This document shows, in pieces, positions 37,163 to 45,526 of a stretch of DNA of 64,000 nucleotides; the first letter of the stretch is position 1; every line of letters begins with the position of its first letter. The translations under genes were made by a program, and so were the position numbers. Origin of the DNA: Opitutia bacterium (GTDB lineage Bacteria; Verrucomicrobiota; Verrucomicrobiia; Opitutales; Coraliomargaritaceae). The DNA is taken from NCBI GenBank assembly GCA_029248665.1, contig JAQWIW010000002.1, positions 1 through 64,000 on the forward strand, read 5' to 3'. Below the pieces are notes generated by a model that made no database searches, was not told the origin of the DNA, and saw nothing but the letters and a program-made list of their open reading frames with translations.

Positions 37163-40100
37163 TTACGAAAGCGATATCATTTGCGTCTCATCGTTTTTAT
37201 TAAAACGCATAGAAATAAGTGTAGAGACTCCCTTCTCTGGCATGGTTACGCCAAATACGGTATCTGCATTGGAGATCGTGCGTTTGTTATGAGTAATGAT
37301 CAAGAATTGTGAATTGGAGGTAAAGTCTCTTAAGGTTTCACAGAAACGTCCGATATTCGCATCGTCTAAAGCAGCATCAATTTCATCGAGTACACAGAAT
37401 GGACTAGGCTTAACCAGATAAATAGCGAAAAGTAATGCGACTGCGGTCATGGTTCTTTGTCCGCCTGATAGAAGTGTGACATTTTTTAAACGGGTACCTG
37501 GAGGACGTGCGATGATATCGATGCCTGACTCAAGTGGGTCTTCTGAATCAATCAGACTTAAGTCTGCGGTGCCTCCTCCTGATAATTTATCATAAGTATA
37601 GATAAAATTCTCACGGACTTTATCAAAAGTCTCCTTAAACATGCTGAGTGATGTAGCGTTAATCTCATCGATGGATTTAACGAGAAGATTTTTTGATTCC
37701 CAAAGGTCTTGGCTTTGCTCTTTGAGGAAATCATAACGCTCTTTGAGGTCAGCATATTCTCCGATAGCATCCACATTGACGGGCCCCATACTTAATATGC
37801 GTCCTTTACATTCATTAACTTCCTTTTCAACGGCTTCCCAGTCCAATGATGCCATCGCCTCGATATCTTCTTGGGTAGGCTCGCTGGTCTTATTTCCACC
37901 TTTTTTCGCAGGAAGGTCGAAATCTTCTAATCCTTCAATGGAAAATTCGATGCTTAAATCATTACCTGCTTCCCAGTATTCAGTCTGCCAATCAACCGAT
38001 GTTAAATCTAATTGATAATCGGTTTGGATACGTTCTTTGAGGAAACTTGCTTGAGTTCTTCGCTTAGCTAAACTCACTTCAATTTCGTTTAGGGATTTTT
38101 CAGAAGCTTTAAGGGTACTGCGTTGAGAAGACAGACCTTCATCGGTTGAAAGAATATACAAATCTAATTTTTTCAGTTCTTCCTTATTCGTCTCAAGTTC
38201 TGCCAATACCGAATTTTGAGTGAGCTCGATTTCTTTGGCTTTTGCCTCGGACTGCTCTGCATCTATTTTATATCTATTGATCTGTTCTTGTATGCTATCG
38301 ATCTCTTGGTTTCGTCTACTGATACGAACTTCTAAACTATTTTTTTCGCCTTGGGCACGCTCGATCGCTTCATCGGCAGAAAGCACAAGTTGTCTTTTTT
38401 CAGCCAACTCTAAACGAACATTAGCTAAAGAGTCTCTTTGTGTTTCCAAATGCTCTCGAACAATAGTGATGTCTTTTTCACACTGCTCGTTTTCTGCACG
38501 TAAGCGTTTATAGGCGGTTTCTGCGTTGTCTAAATCGACTTTTGAACGCTCGGCATTTGTTAAAAGGGTGGAATGCTCTTGGTCTAATTGATTACGGCTA
38601 GATTCAGTTTTATCTCTGGCTTCTATAGTACGCTCAATCTTTTCTTTTTGTGCACGTCCGTCCGATTCGTAAGCAGCCATAACTTTATTGAGTTCGGCTA
38701 GCTGTTCTCGTAAAGATTCAACATTGGAAGTAGCTTTATTGCGTTCGTTTTCAACTCGCTCGTATTCTTCTCGGATGTGGTTAAGCTGTTTGCGATCTTT
38801 AGTAATGGCTTTTTCTAGCTCCAGAATTTGGCTAGAACGTTCGAGAACACCCGCTGATTTTTCGCCAGAATCGGCTCCGCCATAAACCAAACCTCTTGCA
38901 TCAATAAGTTCACCATCTCTAGTGGCTACGAGTGCAAACTGGAAGTTTGGATTTTCCGACCAAAAATCAATAAAACTTTCGAGTGTTTCAGCGAAATAAC
39001 AGCCGTCTAAATATCGATTGATCGTGGTTTCTAAATTTTTCTCTGTAATTTGAACGATGGAACTAACTTTAACGATATGACTTGGCAGATCTGCCTGACT
39101 TGAAATCAATGGATTGCCTGCATCAATTTGCAAACAAACACGCCCGAGTTGCTTTTCGTTAAGTTCACGAATTATCGATAAAGATTTTTGAGCATCTCCA
39201 ACATAGAGTGCATCGACAGCCATACCTAATAAAGTTTGCAGTCCTAAGGTATATTCTTGGGGCACACGTATTGCTTTGGAAGTGATAGCGACCGTGGATT
39301 CGCTGGCAATATCTCCAAGGTCTCCACTTAAAATAGATTTAGCACCTTCGGCAAAGCCTTCGAATTTAGCCTGTAAATTTTGTAAGACGTGCAGATGAGC
39401 GGTCTTTTTAGCAATGGCTCTATCTGCTTGTTGATAATCCTCTTGTAATTGTCTAAATTCATTTAATTTATCGGAGGACTTAGTCTGTGCCTGAGATAAA
39501 GCTTCTTCGAGGTCCGTTAGCTTATTTGCGTATTCGTTTTGCTGCTTTATGATTTCCTTAAAGGCTTCTTCAAATACTTCGAGTTCCTGTTTATAGGTCA
39601 CTAGTTTTTCAATCAAATCAGCATGCTTTACTTGATAGGTCTTTATTTCTAACTCCAAGCTTGTTGAGTTGGATCTTGCTCGATTAATGGTATTCTCGAT
39701 CTCGAATGTCCTATTTCGGTTAGAGTTCAATTTTGCCTCTAAAGTATTTAGCTTTTCTTGTGACTGAACAAATTCTGTTTCTTGATTTTGATGATGCAGG
39801 TCCGAATCACCCATTAAGTTTAATTGCTTTTGCTTTGTCTCTGCTTCTTCTTTGGCCCGATTGAGCAATGCAGCTAATTCTAATTCTAAAGTAGCAATTT
39901 CTTTTTTATAATTTTCAATTAAAGATAAAGAATCGGTAGTTCGAACAGAAAGTAATTCAGATTGATTTGAGGCGTTCTCTTTTTCTGAACGAAGATCATA
40001 AACTTTCTGCTGTTGTGCTTGAATTTTTTCACCGACACTTTGACGTGTTTGTTTCTTAACAAGCAACTGGGACTCCTGCTCACTTAATTCATCAGTGAGT

Positions 40101-40870
40101 TTTTTTACGACTTCTGTAAGCTTTGCTGACTCGTCTAAAGAGCCCTGCATATTCACACTGGATTCGCTGTAACGTTTTGCTGAAAAGGCCAAATCAAGGT
40201 GTTTATATCTATGCTCGAGTCTACGATATCGTAAGGCTTTACTTGCTTGTCGTTTCAGAGAATTGATTTGGCGACCGACTTCTTCGATAACATCGGTGAC
40301 TCGATTTAAATTAGTATCGACTAAAGCAAGTTTGTTAAGTGCTTCCTTTCTCTGGCTTTTATACAATGTAATGCCTGCAGCTTCTTCAAAAATGGTTCGT
40401 CTTTCAGAGGCGTTAGTGGATAATATTTGGTCAATCTGACCTTGAAGCATAAAGGAATATGAAACTCGCCCGACTCCCGTATTGGCAAACAGTCGTTGGA
40501 TGTCTTTTAATCGAACAATCTTTCCGTTGATATAATAATCACTACCACCTTCTCGAGTCACTTTTCGAGAAACTTCGACTTCATTAAATGCAGTGCCTAA
40601 TTCCTTTTCACAATCCGTGAAAGTTAAAATCACTTCAGCAGTCGGTAATCCTTTTCTTTTTTCCGTACCTTCAAAGATCACGTCTTGCATGGAAGAACCT
40701 CGCAAAGCTTTAGCACTTTGCTCACCAAGTACCCAGCGAATTGCATCTACAATGTTGCTTTTCCCGCAACCATTGGGGCCTACTACTGCTGTCATTCCAG
40801 GAAATAGTTTCAATACCGTTTTATCGGCAAAACTTTTAAACCCGCGAATTTCAATTTGCTTTAAATACAT
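37163..40870 (-). CDS. smc: Chromosome condensation protein SMC
   Basis: A 1235-residue structural-maintenance-of-chromosomes ATPase, somewhat longer than B. subtilis SMC. The N-terminal head has Walker A GPNGCGKSNIVDAIRWVLGEQ near residue 33. Two long coiled coils (about 170-500 and 690-1010) flank the hinge (about 520-680, FEGFAEGAKSILSG to RDGELIDARGLVYGG). The C-terminal head has the ABC signature LLSGGQRTMTAVALLFAIY and Walker B PFCVLDEIDAALDDAN near 1150. A charged insertion (SEPTQEDIEAMASLDWEAVE) sits just before the second head near 1010-1050. ScpA and ScpB genes are not adjacent. Confidence 0.97.
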   Translation of the reverse strand: MYLKQIEIRGFKSFADKTVLKLFPGMTAVVGPNGCGKSNIVDAIRWVLGEQSAKALRGSSMQDVIFEGTEKRKGLPTAEVILTFTDCEKELGTAFNEVEVSRKVTREGGSDYYINGKIVRLKDIQRLFANTGVGRVSYSFMLQGQIDQILSTNASERRTIFEEAAGITLYKSQRKEALNKLALVDTNLNRVTDVIEEVGRQINSLKRQASKALRYRRLEHRYKHLDLAFSAKRYSESSVNMQGSLDESAKLTEVVKKLTDELSEQESQLLVKKQTRQSVGEKIQAQQQKVYDLRSEKENASNQSELLSVRTTDSLSLIENYKKEIATLELELAALLNRAKEEAETKQKQLNLMGDSDLHHQNQETEFVQSQEKLNTLEAKLNSNRNRTFEIENTINRARSNSTSLELEIKTYQVKHADLIEKLVTYKQELEVFEEAFKEIIKQQNEYANKLTDLEEALSQAQTKSSDKLNEFRQLQEDYQQADRAIAKKTAHLHVLQNLQAKFEGFAEGAKSILSGDLGDIASESTVAITSKAIRVPQEYTLGLQTLLGMAVDALYVGDAQKSLSIIRELNEKQLGRVCLQIDAGNPLISSQADLPSHIVKVSSIVQITEKNLETTINRYLDGCYFAETLESFIDFWSENPNFQFALVATRDGELIDARGLVYGGADSGEKSAGVLERSSQILELEKAITKDRKQLNHIREEYERVENERNKATSNVESLREQLAELNKVMAAYESDGRAQKEKIERTIEARDKTESSRNQLDQEHSTLLTNAERSKVDLDNAETAYKRLRAENEQCEKDITIVREHLETQRDSLANVRLELAEKRQLVLSADEAIERAQGEKNSLEVRISRRNQEIDSIQEQINRYKIDAEQSEAKAKEIELTQNSVLAELETNKEELKKLDLYILSTDEGLSSQRSTLKASEKSLNEIEVSLAKRRTQASFLKERIQTDYQLDLTSVDWQTEYWEAGNDLSIEFSIEGLEDFDLPAKKGGNKTSEPTQEDIEAMASLDWEAVEKEVNECKGRILSMGPVNVDAIGEYADLKERYDFLKEQSQDLWESKNLLVKSIDEINATSLSMFKETFDKVRENFIYTYDKLSGGGTADLSLIDSEDPLESGIDIIARPPGTRLKNVTLLSGGQRTMTAVALLFAIYLVKPSPFCVLDEIDAALDDANIGRFCETLRDFTSNSQFLIITHNKRTISNADTVFGVTMPEKGVSTLISMRFNKNDETQMISLS

Positions 40871-40977
40871 TCCGTCTTGTTTTTCAGTAAATAGTTAAGT
40901 ATTAATGAAACGCATCAGGCGGTACCCGCAATTAAAAAAACTTTTTCAGCGATTATTTTTTCACCCTTTATTTTTTT

Positions 40978-41859
40978 ATGCAAATGAACTCTGAAAACGA
41001 ATCTAAGGATCAAGAGGAATGGCCAATAAAAGCCTATAAAAACCTTGATTTTATGCTTAGCGAAAAAGCCCGCTTTATTCGAATCTTATGCGAATTATTT
41101 GAACCAGAGGATCGCTTTAAAAAAGCAGGCGTAGACAATACCATTGTATTATTTGGCTCGGCTCGCACAAAACATCCTAAAGAGGCTGAAAAAGAGCTAA
41201 AATTAATTCAGACACTCATTGAAGAATCACCAGAAAGCAGCGGAGAAGGCAGTGAAGCCTTACAGAAACGACTTAAAGAAGCGAAAATTGACCTAAAAGC
41301 CTCTAAATATTACAAAGCGGCACGTGAATTATCAAAGAAATTAACTGAATGGTCACTGCAACTTCCTGAAAAAGAACAACTCTATATTTGCTCCGGTGGC
41401 GGTCCAGGAATTATGGAAGCTGCCAACCGAGGGGCCCATGATGCCAATGGAAGGTCGGTCGGTCTAGGGATTAGCTTGCCCTTTGAACAGAGGGTTAATG
41501 CTTATATCTCTAAAGAACTACAATTTGAATTTAAATACTTTTTTATTCGGAAATATTGGTTTGTTTTGCTGGCAAAATCACTTGTCGCATTTCCAGGAGG
41601 GTTTGGCACCTTGGATGAATTATTTGAAACCTTAACTCTGATGCAGACTCAGAAGGTGAAAAACAAAACTCCAATTGTCTTATTTGGAAAAGAATTTTGG
41701 GATGGATTGATCGACTTCGATACCTTGGTACAATGGGGTATGATTTCTGAAGAGGATTTAAACTATATTCACATTACGGATTCGGTGGAAGACGCTTTTA
41801 ATTTTGTCGTCAGTCAGGTCGAAAAATTAAAGTACGTACCGAAAACTAAGAAAAATTAG
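40978..41859 (+). CDS. LOG-family protein (lysine decarboxylase-like fold)
   Basis: A 293-residue member of the LOG family; characterised relatives are nucleoside 5'-monophosphate phosphoribohydrolases that release adenine-type bases. The signature motifs are GGGPGIMEAANRGAHDANG near residue 140 and FPGGFGTLDELFETLTLMQ near 203 (PGGxGTxxE). The N-terminus has a 40-residue charged extension, and a Lys/Glu-rich helical insert at about 75-120 separates the first strand (NTIVLFGSART) from the second. This larger form is common in bacteria. It converges with kdsD, overlapping its end by 14 bases. The physiological substrate is uncertain. Confidence 0.88.
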   Translation: MQMNSENESKDQEEWPIKAYKNLDFMLSEKARFIRILCELFEPEDRFKKAGVDNTIVLFGSARTKHPKEAEKELKLIQTLIEESPESSGEGSEALQKRLKEAKIDLKASKYYKAARELSKKLTEWSLQLPEKEQLYICSGGGPGIMEAANRGAHDANGRSVGLGISLPFEQRVNAYISKELQFEFKYFFIRKYWFVLLAKSLVAFPGGFGTLDELFETLTLMQTQKVKNKTPIVLFGKEFWDGLIDFDTLVQWGMISEEDLNYIHITDSVEDAFNFVVSQVEKLKYVPKTKKN

Positions 41860-42841
41860 TTTGGTGAACATCATGTACACGAATCATTCCCAAGAGCTTA
41901 CGGCTTGTTTTTTCAACAACAGGCATGATTGATATCTCGGAGGGTCGATCTTCCATTAAGCGCAAGGCTTCCCTTAGCAAAACATCAGGGTTTATCGAAC
42001 GTGGACTTTTTGTCATGCACTCAGATAATGGCAGATCTAAAACTACTTCTTTTTTAGACAAGAGCCTTCGGACATCTCCATCCGTCACAATACCGATGAG
42101 CACGTTGTCATCATCAACTATACATGCTGCCCCTACCGAAAATTGGGTCATTCCAAGCACCGCATCTTTAAGGGTATGCTCGGCCTTAAGGCATGAAACC
42201 TTATCTAATTTCTGCATAACATCGCCTACCGTTAGCAGTAAGTTACGCCCTAATTGTCCGCCTGGATGATAACGGGCAAATTCTTGTGAAGTGAAGCCCG
42301 TCGCAGCAACAACTGCTGATGCCAAAGCATCTCCGAGTGCGAGTGCGACAGAAGCACTTGCTGTTGGCAAAAGGTTTAAAATATCGCCTTCTTTTTCGAC
42401 ACTTGCGTCTAATACAATATCTGCGGCATCTCCAATAGGAGAGTTTCGCCTACCGATAATTGCAATTACTTTAGATTCAAACCCTTTAATTGTTGGTAAA
42501 AGTCGAACAATTTCTTCTGAGCTTCCACTTTTGGATAAAACTATGGTGACATCTCCAGGCTTATAAATTCCTAAATCTCCATGAATTGCTTCACTGGCAT
42601 GAAGAAAGATAGAACTGATCCCTGCACTCATGAATGTCGTGGACAACTTTCTTGCGATGTGCCCTGACTTGCCAATACCGCAGATGATTAGCTTTTTCCC
42701 AGAATTGGACATTCCTATGATTAGCTCAGCTGCTTGGGCGAATTCAGCACCGAGCTTTTTTGATGCTTCAGTGATAGCTTTAGCCTCAACTAACATGGTC
42801 GATTTCCCTAAGGAAATATGTGTGTGTTTGGCGTCTCCCAT
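41846..42841 (-). CDS. kdsD: Arabinose-5-phosphate isomerase
   Basis: About 331 residues from the ATG at 42841. The enzyme converts ribulose 5-phosphate to arabinose 5-phosphate, the first step towards Kdo. The SIS domain has LIICGIGKSGHIARKLSTTFMSAG near residue 45, FLHASEAIHGDLGIYKPGDVTIVLSKSGSSEEI near 75, and LLPTASASVALALGDALA near 145. Two CBS domains follow (MQKLDKVSCLKAEHTLKDAV and MTKSPRSINPDVLLREAL). An in-frame TTG/other start up to 42916 would add a non-homologous extension, so ATG 42841 is preferred. waaA at the left end of the window uses the downstream product. Confidence 0.93.
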   Translation of the reverse strand: MGDAKHTHISLGKSTMLVEAKAITEASKKLGAEFAQAAELIIGMSNSGKKLIICGIGKSGHIARKLSTTFMSAGISSIFLHASEAIHGDLGIYKPGDVTIVLSKSGSSEEIVRLLPTIKGFESKVIAIIGRRNSPIGDAADIVLDASVEKEGDILNLLPTASASVALALGDALASAVVAATGFTSQEFARYHPGGQLGRNLLLTVGDVMQKLDKVSCLKAEHTLKDAVLGMTQFSVGAACIVDDDNVLIGIVTDGDVRRLLSKKEVVLDLPLSECMTKSPRSINPDVLLREALRLMEDRPSEISIMPVVEKTSRKLLGMIRVHDVHQTNFS

Positions 42842-43003
42842 AAATGAACAATTCAACGATAATGTGTGAGTAAAAATAAATAGGGACAGCCTTGAATGAC
42901 AATCCTTAAATCTCAAATTATCCTAGCCTAAGATATAAGGCCCTAAATTAATGCACCCTTTAAGAAAATGTAAATTGACTGAGAATTGTTTGTAGGAGGG
43001 TAA

Positions 43004-43026
43004 GGACAATTGATAAACAGTTGTCC
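43004..43026 (-). terminator. Hairpin after the COX24-type miniprotein gene
   Basis: Read leftward, GGACAACTG, a TTTAT loop and CAATTGTCC form a 9-bp stem with one mismatch, 12 bp after the stop of the small basic gene. No long T-tract follows, so it is a weak terminator or an RNA 3'-end structure. Confidence 0.4.
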
Positions 43027-43037
43027 AAAGACCTTGA

Positions 43038-43133
43038 CTACCAAGTTCTCTTCTTATGACGATTAGATTTCAAACGCTTGCGACGCTTGTGTTTGTTCAT
43101 CTTTAATCGACGTTTTTTCTTAAGGTTTCCCAT
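43038..43133 (-). CDS. AURKAIP1/COX24-domain ribosome-associated miniprotein
   Basis: A 31-residue, extremely basic protein starting [18 protein letters not shown] and ending HKKRTW. The [12 protein letters not shown] core matches the AURKAIP1/COX24 domain, whose mitochondrial members (mS38) sit in the small ribosomal subunit. Short stand-alone versions occur in Bacteroidota and Verrucomicrobiota, and by analogy this one is probably a small-subunit ribosomal component. It lies alone between kdsD and the RluA-like gene, leftward, with an AT-rich leader. Confidence 0.85.
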   Translation of the reverse strand: MGNLKKKRRLKMNKHKRRKRLKSNRHKKRTW

Positions 43134-43230
43134 ATTGTGTAATATTTTATTTAGGTAAGAGGATGAAAAAGCCAAACATTTGCTTGGCTGTAAAGATTTT
43201 TTTTGCTTTTCTCTGAAAAAGTGTCGAAAT

Positions 43231-44064
43231 TTATTTCAACCCGAGGTAATTGAGAGTCGCTTTAAAAGGCTTTGATGGTTCAGCAACAAGATGCACACTT
43301 TTTGTGGATTCCATGTTGAAATGAACTGTATTTAAAGTGAGTGCCAAATCTGAAAAGATCTTAGTTTTAGCATCGTCTATTTTTTTTCGTTTCCCGATTG
43401 AGGCATACGTTGGGGCATCAATGCCACGATATAAGTCATCATTTAGTAGTCGCAACCCAGACAAAGAGGCATGAATCCTCAATTGATGTGGACGGAAGTA
43501 ATTTGTTTTGGCCTGCCAAAGGCTCCAAGCTTCATTCCCTCTTTTTAAACATTTGAATTCCGTTTTCGCTCGCTTTCCTTTAACTGTTGATGGAATCATT
43601 TTAAATTTGTGCCGATGTTGAATCAGTGGCGTTTCATTGATGATACTATGCTCTAGATCCTCTTCCATCTGTGCAATAAATTGGAAATTAAATTCCATTA
43701 AGCCTGATCCGAATGCATTGCGTAACAAAGCTAAACTTTCTTTATTTTTAGAAAAGAGTGCTACGCCAGCAATCGCTTTTTCGTAAAAATAAACCGACCC
43801 AAATGACTTTGCCTTGAGAGCATGAATTTCTTGCTTACCTTCCTTAAGTTGATGATTAAGTGCAAAATCTAGGTTGGGCTGGTTATCGTCCCAAGGGTGT
43901 TGCCTTATAGGTATGTTAGCGGGTTTATTTAAAGCAATGAAGTCTGGGGTATCTGCAATTATATCCAAACGCAGAGGCTTGTCCAAAAGAAGCCCTTCAG
44001 AAAAGCCAATAGCCTTAGTACGAGATCTTTCCGATTTAGAGGCTTTTGGTGATGAGTCACTCAT
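43231..44064 (-). CDS. RluA-like pseudouridine synthase homologue with altered active site
   Basis: A 277-residue protein of the RluA fold from the ATG at 44064. [13 protein letters not shown] near residue 45 and [27 protein letters not shown] near 205 match the RluA motifs INKPAG and GRTHQLRVH...GDPLYG. Between them, the catalytic motif HRLDxxTSG is replaced by YFYEKAIAG (residues 92-100), so the universally required catalytic Asp is Glu95 and His/Arg are lost. It may be catalytically dead, an RNA-binding protein, or use altered chemistry. A TTG at 44103 would extend the N-terminus but lies within the rpsT terminator. It is 80 bp downstream of rpsT. Confidence 0.82.
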   Translation of the reverse strand: MSDSSPKASKSERSRTKAIGFSEGLLLDKPLRLDIIADTPDFIALNKPANIPIRQHPWDDNQPNLDFALNHQLKEGKQEIHALKAKSFGSVYFYEKAIAGVALFSKNKESLALLRNAFGSGLMEFNFQFIAQMEEDLEHSIINETPLIQHRHKFKMIPSTVKGKRAKTEFKCLKRGNEAWSLWQAKTNYFRPHQLRIHASLSGLRLLNDDLYRGIDAPTYASIGKRKKIDDAKTKIFSDLALTLNTVHFNMESTKSVHLVAEPSKPFKATLNYLGLK

Positions 44065-44082
44065 TGCGTCAAACGTTTCTAA

Positions 44083-44119
44083 AGAAAAACCCCTAATCCG
44101 CAAGAGCAGAAAAAGGGGT
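44083..44119 (-). terminator. rpsT terminator
   Basis: Leftward, ACCCCT (44119-44114) and AGGGGT (44094-44089) form a stem with a 19-base loop, followed by TTTTTCTTT. It lies 26 bp after the rpsT stop. The long loop makes it a moderate-strength intrinsic terminator. Confidence 0.6.
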
Positions 44120-44144
44120 AAGTTTTATTTGGGGTAAAATTTTA

Positions 44145-44399
44145 TTAAGCTAAAAGCTTAGCACAAGATGCTTTATGACGAGCAATTTTATTCTTGTGGA
44201 CGAGTCCAGCCTTTGCCGCTTTGTCCAATGCTGAAATATAAAGACGTGTGTTTTCCGACAGTGCATCCTTATCCTTAGATTCAGAAGCGGTCTTTACTTG
44301 CTTAGCAAGTGTCTTCAAGCGAGATTTCACTTGGCGATTAGCTAGTGTACGAGTTTCCGTTTTACGGATGTATTTAAGTGCTGATTTAGTATTAGCCAT
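44145..44399 (-). CDS. rpsT: 30S ribosomal protein S20
   Basis: An 84-residue basic ribosomal protein that binds 16S rRNA near the bottom of the small subunit. It opens MANTKSALKYIRKTETRTLAN and continues RQVKSRLKTLAKQVK, with AAKAGLVHKNKIARHKA and KLLA at the end, the normal S20 pattern and length. The ATG at 44399 gives this start; a TTG-like upstream frame to 44450 is not homologous. The leader (CTCCTTTTCTTTAAATCT) carries no Shine-Dalgarno. A terminator follows at 44083-44119, and rnpB lies just upstream on the same strand. Confidence 0.96.
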   Translation of the reverse strand: MANTKSALKYIRKTETRTLANRQVKSRLKTLAKQVKTASESKDKDALSENTRLYISALDKAAKAGLVHKNKIARHKASCAKLLA

Positions 44400-44465
44400 A
44401 GATTTAAAGAAAAGGAGTAAAAGTGGAATAAAATCCACTATGTTTGTCAAATATTAATTTAAAGT

Positions 44466-44825
44466 GTCGATTTTGATCTGCTGTAAGCCAGATTCTGTCC
44501 ATCGGTTGATACCAATTGTGCGTTCATTTATCTATGCGACATACCCGAAATCATAGAGCGAGCCACTCGATTCCCTATTTTGTCTTGCACCAAGCTGGGT
44601 TTTTCAAGCCATCATTGTTACCTTTGATGCGGTGAGCTCTTACCTCACCTTTTCACCCTTACCTAATTTAATTCTAAGAATTAAGAAAGGCGGTTTATTT
44701 TCTGTGACACTCTCCGTCATATTTTGTCACCAAAATATGCCCCTACTTTCATAGGGAACTCTGCTCTGTGGTGTCCGGACTTTCCTCTTGCGTAAGCAAG
44801 CGAACGCCCGCAGATCAAAATCGAC
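44466..44825 (-). ncRNA. rnpB: RNase P RNA (rnpB)
   Basis: A 360-nt bacterial RNase P RNA on the minus strand, the catalytic RNA that trims tRNA 5' ends. The conserved 5' P4-proximal sequence GAGGAAAGTCCGGAC is at about 44788-44774. The 3' end has ACAGAATCTGGCTTACAG, the complementary P4 half and terminal region. The two ends form a long P1 helix: GTCGATTTTGATCTG (44825-44811) pairs perfectly with CAGATCAAAATCGAC (44480-44466). The universally conserved GAGCAGAGTTCCC-like region and P-loop segments such as AGGTGAGGTAAGAGCTCACCGCAT are also visible. It is probably transcribed towards rpsT. Confidence 0.95.
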
Positions 44826-45108
44826 AACTTATAAAGATATAAAGAACAATTTATTCAAAAGATACCTATAATAAAAAAGACCTTGAAAAACTTACGTTGA
44901 AATCTCAGTCGAGTCTTATTGGGAATAAACTAATGAATAAGAACCTCTTAATGTATTTATTAAATATGCACTGTAAAGTATAAATGCCTTCAAGCGGATA
45001 ACCCGCTAAGTAGTGAAAGAATTCTCCACTGTAGGGCCGATATGAGATTGCTTATTTTCAAATTAAGCTCCATATGTAGAAAAACGTAAATTTTAACCGG
45101 AAGTAGAA
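44826..45108. promoter_or_regulatory. Leader region before the lysine-tail/CBM48 gene
   Basis: This 283-bp spacer is divergent: rnpB runs left and the lysine-rich gene right. Within it, AGCGG (44993-44997) / CCGCT (45003-45007) forms a short hairpin, followed by AGTG/CACT (45012-45015, 45027-45030) around GAATTC. These may structure a 5' leader for the downstream gene. No open frame or confident promoter is evident. Confidence 0.35.
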
Positions 45109-45522
45109 ATGACAAAGAAACCAACAAAGAAACCAACAAAAAAAATTGTTAAAAACGCGACGAAAAAAACGGCAAAGAAAGCGGTTAAAAAAGTTGCAAA
45201 GAAAGCAGTAAAAGCGACAAAAACTGCAACTAAGAAAGCACCCACAAAAAAGAAAGTGCTCAAATCGACCATAGCGGCTCGAGTAGATGTAGGATTTGGA
45301 AACAATCTTTATATACGAGGTGAAGGAGCCGGACTCAGCTGGGATGTCGGAATACTCATGAAGAATTTATCCCCATATGAATGGGCATGGGAAACAAAAA
45401 GTACCTCTAAACCGATTGAATACAAATTCTTGATCAATGATGAACTTTGGGCCAATGGGGAAAACCAATTCGCAAAATCAGGCGACACCTCTATCAGTGC
45501 ACCAACCTTTACTTGGGGATAA
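45109..45522 (+). CDS. Histone-H1-like lysine tail fused to a CBM48/AMPK-type domain
   Basis: A 137-residue two-part protein. Residues 1-52 are Lys/Ala/Thr repeats (TKKPTKKPTKK, KKTAKKAVKKVAKKA), like bacterial histone-H1-type DNA-binding tails. Residues 57-137 look like a carbohydrate-binding module 48/AMPK glycogen-binding fold: ARVDVGFGNNLYIRGEGAG, LSWDVG, YEWAWET, then IEYKFLINDELWANGENQ, which resembles the YKFxVDGxWxxD pattern of CBM48. No signal peptide. It could tether nucleic acid (or another acidic polymer) to glycogen; that is inference. The gene is monocistronic, with a long structured leader, and converges on the DUF374 gene. The domain could alternatively be a general Ig-like fold without sugar binding. 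Confidence 0.7.
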   Translation: MTKKPTKKPTKKIVKNATKKTAKKAVKKVAKKAVKATKTATKKAPTKKKVLKSTIAARVDVGFGNNLYIRGEGAGLSWDVGILMKNLSPYEWAWETKSTSKPIEYKFLINDELWANGENQFAKSGDTSISAPTFTWG

Positions 45523-45526
45523 ATTA

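Noticed and set aside
45093-45305. Hydrophobic Phe/Val-rich frame antisense to the lysine-tail gene
   Set aside because: It is simply the reverse complement of AAA/GCx repeats (AAG read as CTT/TTT) and has no leader or homology.
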